Of a DNA stretch of 7,685 nt, positions 6,145 through 7,685 are shown piece by piece (position 1 is the first letter of the stretch; every line of letters begins with the position of its first letter). The position numbers and the translations under genes are program-made. The stretch is from an uncultured Clostridia bacterium. GTDB lineage: Bacteria; Bacillota; Clostridia; TANB77; CAG-508. Below the pieces are notes generated by a model, which searched no databases, was not told the DNA's origin, and was given only the letters and a program-made list of their open reading frames with translations. The DNA lies in NCBI GenBank assembly GCA_944386335.1, contig CALXAQ010000141.1, positions 1 to 7,685 on the forward strand, read 5' to 3'.

Positions 6145-7113
6145 TTAATTTAACCATTCTGGATGTGCTACATACCAATCGATAGTCTTGATAATACCAT
6201 CTTCAAATTTCGTTTTTGGAAGCCATCCCAATTCTTTAGAAATTTTGCTAGGATCAATTGCATAACGCCAATCATGTCCTTTTCTATCCTCTACATAAGT
6301 AATTAAACTTTCTGGTTTTCCCAAATGTTTTAATATTAATTTAACAATATCTATATTTCTTTTTTCATTATGCCCACCAATATTATATCTTTCTCCATCT
6401 TTTCCCTTATGGTATACTAAATCGATTGCTTCACAATGATCTTCTACATAAAGCCAATCTCTTATGTTTTTTCCAGTTCCATATACTGGTAGCTTTTCAT
6501 CTTTTAATGCTAAGCTTATCATATGTGGAATTAATTTTTCATGATGCTGATATGGTCCATAATTATTAGAACAATTCGTAATATTTACGTTCATATGATA
6601 AGTATGGTGATAAGCCTTTACTAATAAATCAGAACTTGCTTTAGAAGCAGAATATGGGCTACTTGGATTGATTGGAGATTCTTCTGTAAAATAGCCTTCT
6701 TCTCCTAATGCTCCATATACTTCATCTGTAGAAATATGCATAAATTTGTTAGGACTTGCTTCTCCCCATTTTCTTTTAGCAACTTCTAACAAAGTATGTG
6801 TTCCTAACACATTGGTTTGTGTAAAAATAAATGGTGTTTTGATGCTATTATCTACATGAGATTCTGCTGCAAAATGAATGACTCCATTAATATCTTCTTT
6901 CTCAAAGATTTCTGTCATTTTATCAAAATCACAAATGTCTGCTTGTATAAACGTAATTTTATTGATTACGTTATTTAAATTTGCCATATTTCCTGCATAA
7001 GTTAATTTATCTACCACTACCACATGGTAATCTGGGTGTTTCGCTACAAAATATTCTGCAAAGTTTGCTCCTATAAAACCTGCCGCTCCTGTTACTAATA
7101 CATTTTTTTTCAT
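6145..7113 (-). CDS. rfbB: dTDP-glucose 4,6-dehydratase (RmlB/RfbB)
   Basis: This NAD-dependent short-chain (extended SDR) enzyme converts dTDP-glucose to dTDP-4-keto-6-deoxyglucose, the entry to dTDP-L-rhamnose and other 6-deoxy sugars. With the chosen start it has 322 residues, close to family length. Motifs in that numbering are the NAD-binding TGAAGFIG (8-15), HFAAESHVD (80-88), STDEVYG (128-134, with the catalytic Thr-Asp-Glu), SPYSASK (153-159, with Tyr155 and Lys159 of the YxxxK pair, give or take one residue), NCSNNYGPYQ, and RDWLYVEDH. An ATG at 7122 is also in frame, but it overlaps the ribosome binding site, so the ATG at 7113 is chosen. rmlA, rmlC and rmlD are not in the window and could lie upstream, to the right. 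It is spaced like an operon member between two membrane-protein genes. Confidence 0.95.
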   Translation of the reverse strand: MKKNVLVTGAAGFIGANFAEYFVAKHPDYHVVVVDKLTYAGNMANLNNVINKITFIQADICDFDKMTEIFEKEDINGVIHFAAESHVDNSIKTPFIFTQTNVLGTHTLLEVAKRKWGEASPNKFMHISTDEVYGALGEEGYFTEESPINPSSPYSASKASSDLLVKAYHHTYHMNVNITNCSNNYGPYQHHEKLIPHMISLALKDEKLPVYGTGKNIRDWLYVEDHCEAIDLVYHKGKDGERYNIGGHNEKRNIDIVKLILKHLGKPESLITYVEDRKGHDWRYAIDPSKISKELGWLPKTKFEDGIIKTIDWYVAHPEWLN

Positions 7114-7121
7114 ATTTTTCA

Positions 7122-7129
7122 TCCTTTCT
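7122..7129 (-). promoter_or_regulatory. ribosome binding site that sets the rmlB start
   Basis: The minus strand reads AGAAAGGA, then 8 nt, then the ATG at 7113. The earlier in-frame ATG at 7122 shares its A with this site and so has no spacer, which makes 7113 the likely start. Confidence 0.75.
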
Positions 7130-7685
7130 TTATTTTATCTCTTCCCATAAAAAATTTCCATCTTCTTGTTTTACTCTCTGATAAAGCGTTCTTTCTTTTA
7201 AATCTGTTTCTAAATATTCTTCTAATTTTTCATCTATATTCCAAATATATAAGTAGGAAATCTCTTCCTGCTGCAATTTTTCTACTGCCTCTTCTAATTC
7301 TTGTTGTTTATAGCTATTAATAGATTTTGCTTTTATTGTTGGAAAAATAGTATAGCGAATGGCGTTTTCATATAGCACATCTCCTCCATTTTGTGTACTA
7401 CTAAATAACCATACTTCTTCCACTTGTCTTTGTTCTAGTTGTTCCTGAATAATAGCTGCTTGTCCTCTTACTTCTTGCCAATCTAATTTTTCTTCTATTT
7501 CATGAATACCTGTTGTAATAGTATTGTTACTAATTAGGTTTATTGGTGTCACTAATAATATAGCAAAAGTAATAATAACATAAGCCAAGTTCTGATTTTT
7601 TGCCACTTCTTTTATCTCTTTTAATGTGATTGACACCATAAAATAAATAATGCTCAAGAAAAAAGTTGGTAAATAACGATCTAAT
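7130..7685 (-). CDS. C-terminal part of a polytopic membrane protein, cut by the right window edge
   Basis: The frame is open from the window edge (first full codon at 7684) to the TAA at 7132-7130, giving 184 residues. A TTG at 7657 would give a shorter 175-residue product, but it has no ribosome binding site and lies inside a hydrophobic helix. The residues before it (LDRYLPTFF) continue the same kind of sequence, so the real gene starts outside the window. Two helices can be seen (about 4-21 and 33-50), then a soluble, Glu/Gln-rich domain of about 130 residues. RYLP just before a helix and a small terminal domain ending in LYQRV resemble the C-termini of large GT-C-type membrane glycosyltransferases. 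That family link is inference. The stop is 16 nt before the rmlB ATG, so it belongs to the same operon. Confidence 0.7.
   Translation of the reverse strand, partial: LDRYLPTFFLSIIYFMVSITLKEIKEVAKNQNLAYVIITFAILLVTPINLISNNTITTGIHEIEEKLDWQEVRGQAAIIQEQLEQRQVEEVWLFSSTQNGGDVLYENAIRYTIFPTIKAKSINSYKQQELEEAVEKLQQEEISYLYIWNIDEKLEEYLETDLKERTLYQRVKQEDGNFLWEEIK

Noticed and set aside
7120..7122. ATG at 7122 as the rmlB start
   Set aside because: It overlaps the ribosome binding site with no spacer. The ATG at 7113 has an 8-nt spacer and matches the usual N-terminus of the family.
7655..7657. TTG as a true start giving a complete 175-residue protein at the right edge
   Set aside because: It has no ribosome binding site, it is in the middle of a hydrophobic helix, and the frame stays open to the window edge.

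Overview
The window looks like a low-GC Gram-positive chromosome, most likely an uncultured or commensal Clostridia-type Firmicute. It is strongly AT-rich, has classical AGGAGG-like ribosome binding sites, uses the standard code (TGA is a stop and Trp is TGG), and carries a QueH-type queuosine enzyme. Every supportable gene lies on the minus strand, so transcription runs from right to left. The gaps are short and I see no intrinsic terminator, so the genes may form one long transcription unit.

In transcription order, the right half is a cell-surface glycan block. It opens with the C-terminal part of a membrane protein that runs off the right edge (7130-7685), followed by rmlB/rfbB (dTDP-glucose 4,6-dehydratase), a multi-pass membrane protein of unknown family with a large predicted outside domain, and a GtrB/DPM1-like membrane-anchored GT2 glycosyltransferase. 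The last two genes overlap by 14 bp. Next comes ruvB, the Holliday-junction branch-migration motor, without ruvA beside it. After ruvB is a GT-C-type, MptB/GT87-like polyprenol-phosphate-sugar transferase, then a fusion of QueH (epoxyqueuosine reductase) with a YvbK-like GNAT acetyltransferase. At the left edge is the N-terminus of a small membrane protein.

A plausible reading is that the GT2 enzyme makes a polyprenyl-phosphate sugar, and that one or more of the multi-pass proteins uses it outside the membrane to decorate a surface glycan that also needs dTDP-linked 6-deoxy sugars. ruvB and queH are housekeeping genes interleaved with this block.

The most unusual structure is a family of five small palindromic repeats (A-E) of about 29 bp at the gene junctions on both sides of ruvB and of the GT-C gene. 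All have 8-10 bp stems and an 11-nt loop of consensus AGGAACGTCCC type. Two stem sequences occur (GAACTTTA/TAAAGTTC and GCAATTTA/TAAATTGC) and differ by compensatory changes on both arms. Two copies reach into the 3' end of the GT-C gene: one encodes about ten C-terminal residues and the other supplies the stop codon. Copies A and D form direct repeats around the GT-C gene, and C and E form inverted repeats around ruvB. These look like REP-type elements spread by a transposase encoded elsewhere, but that is inference.
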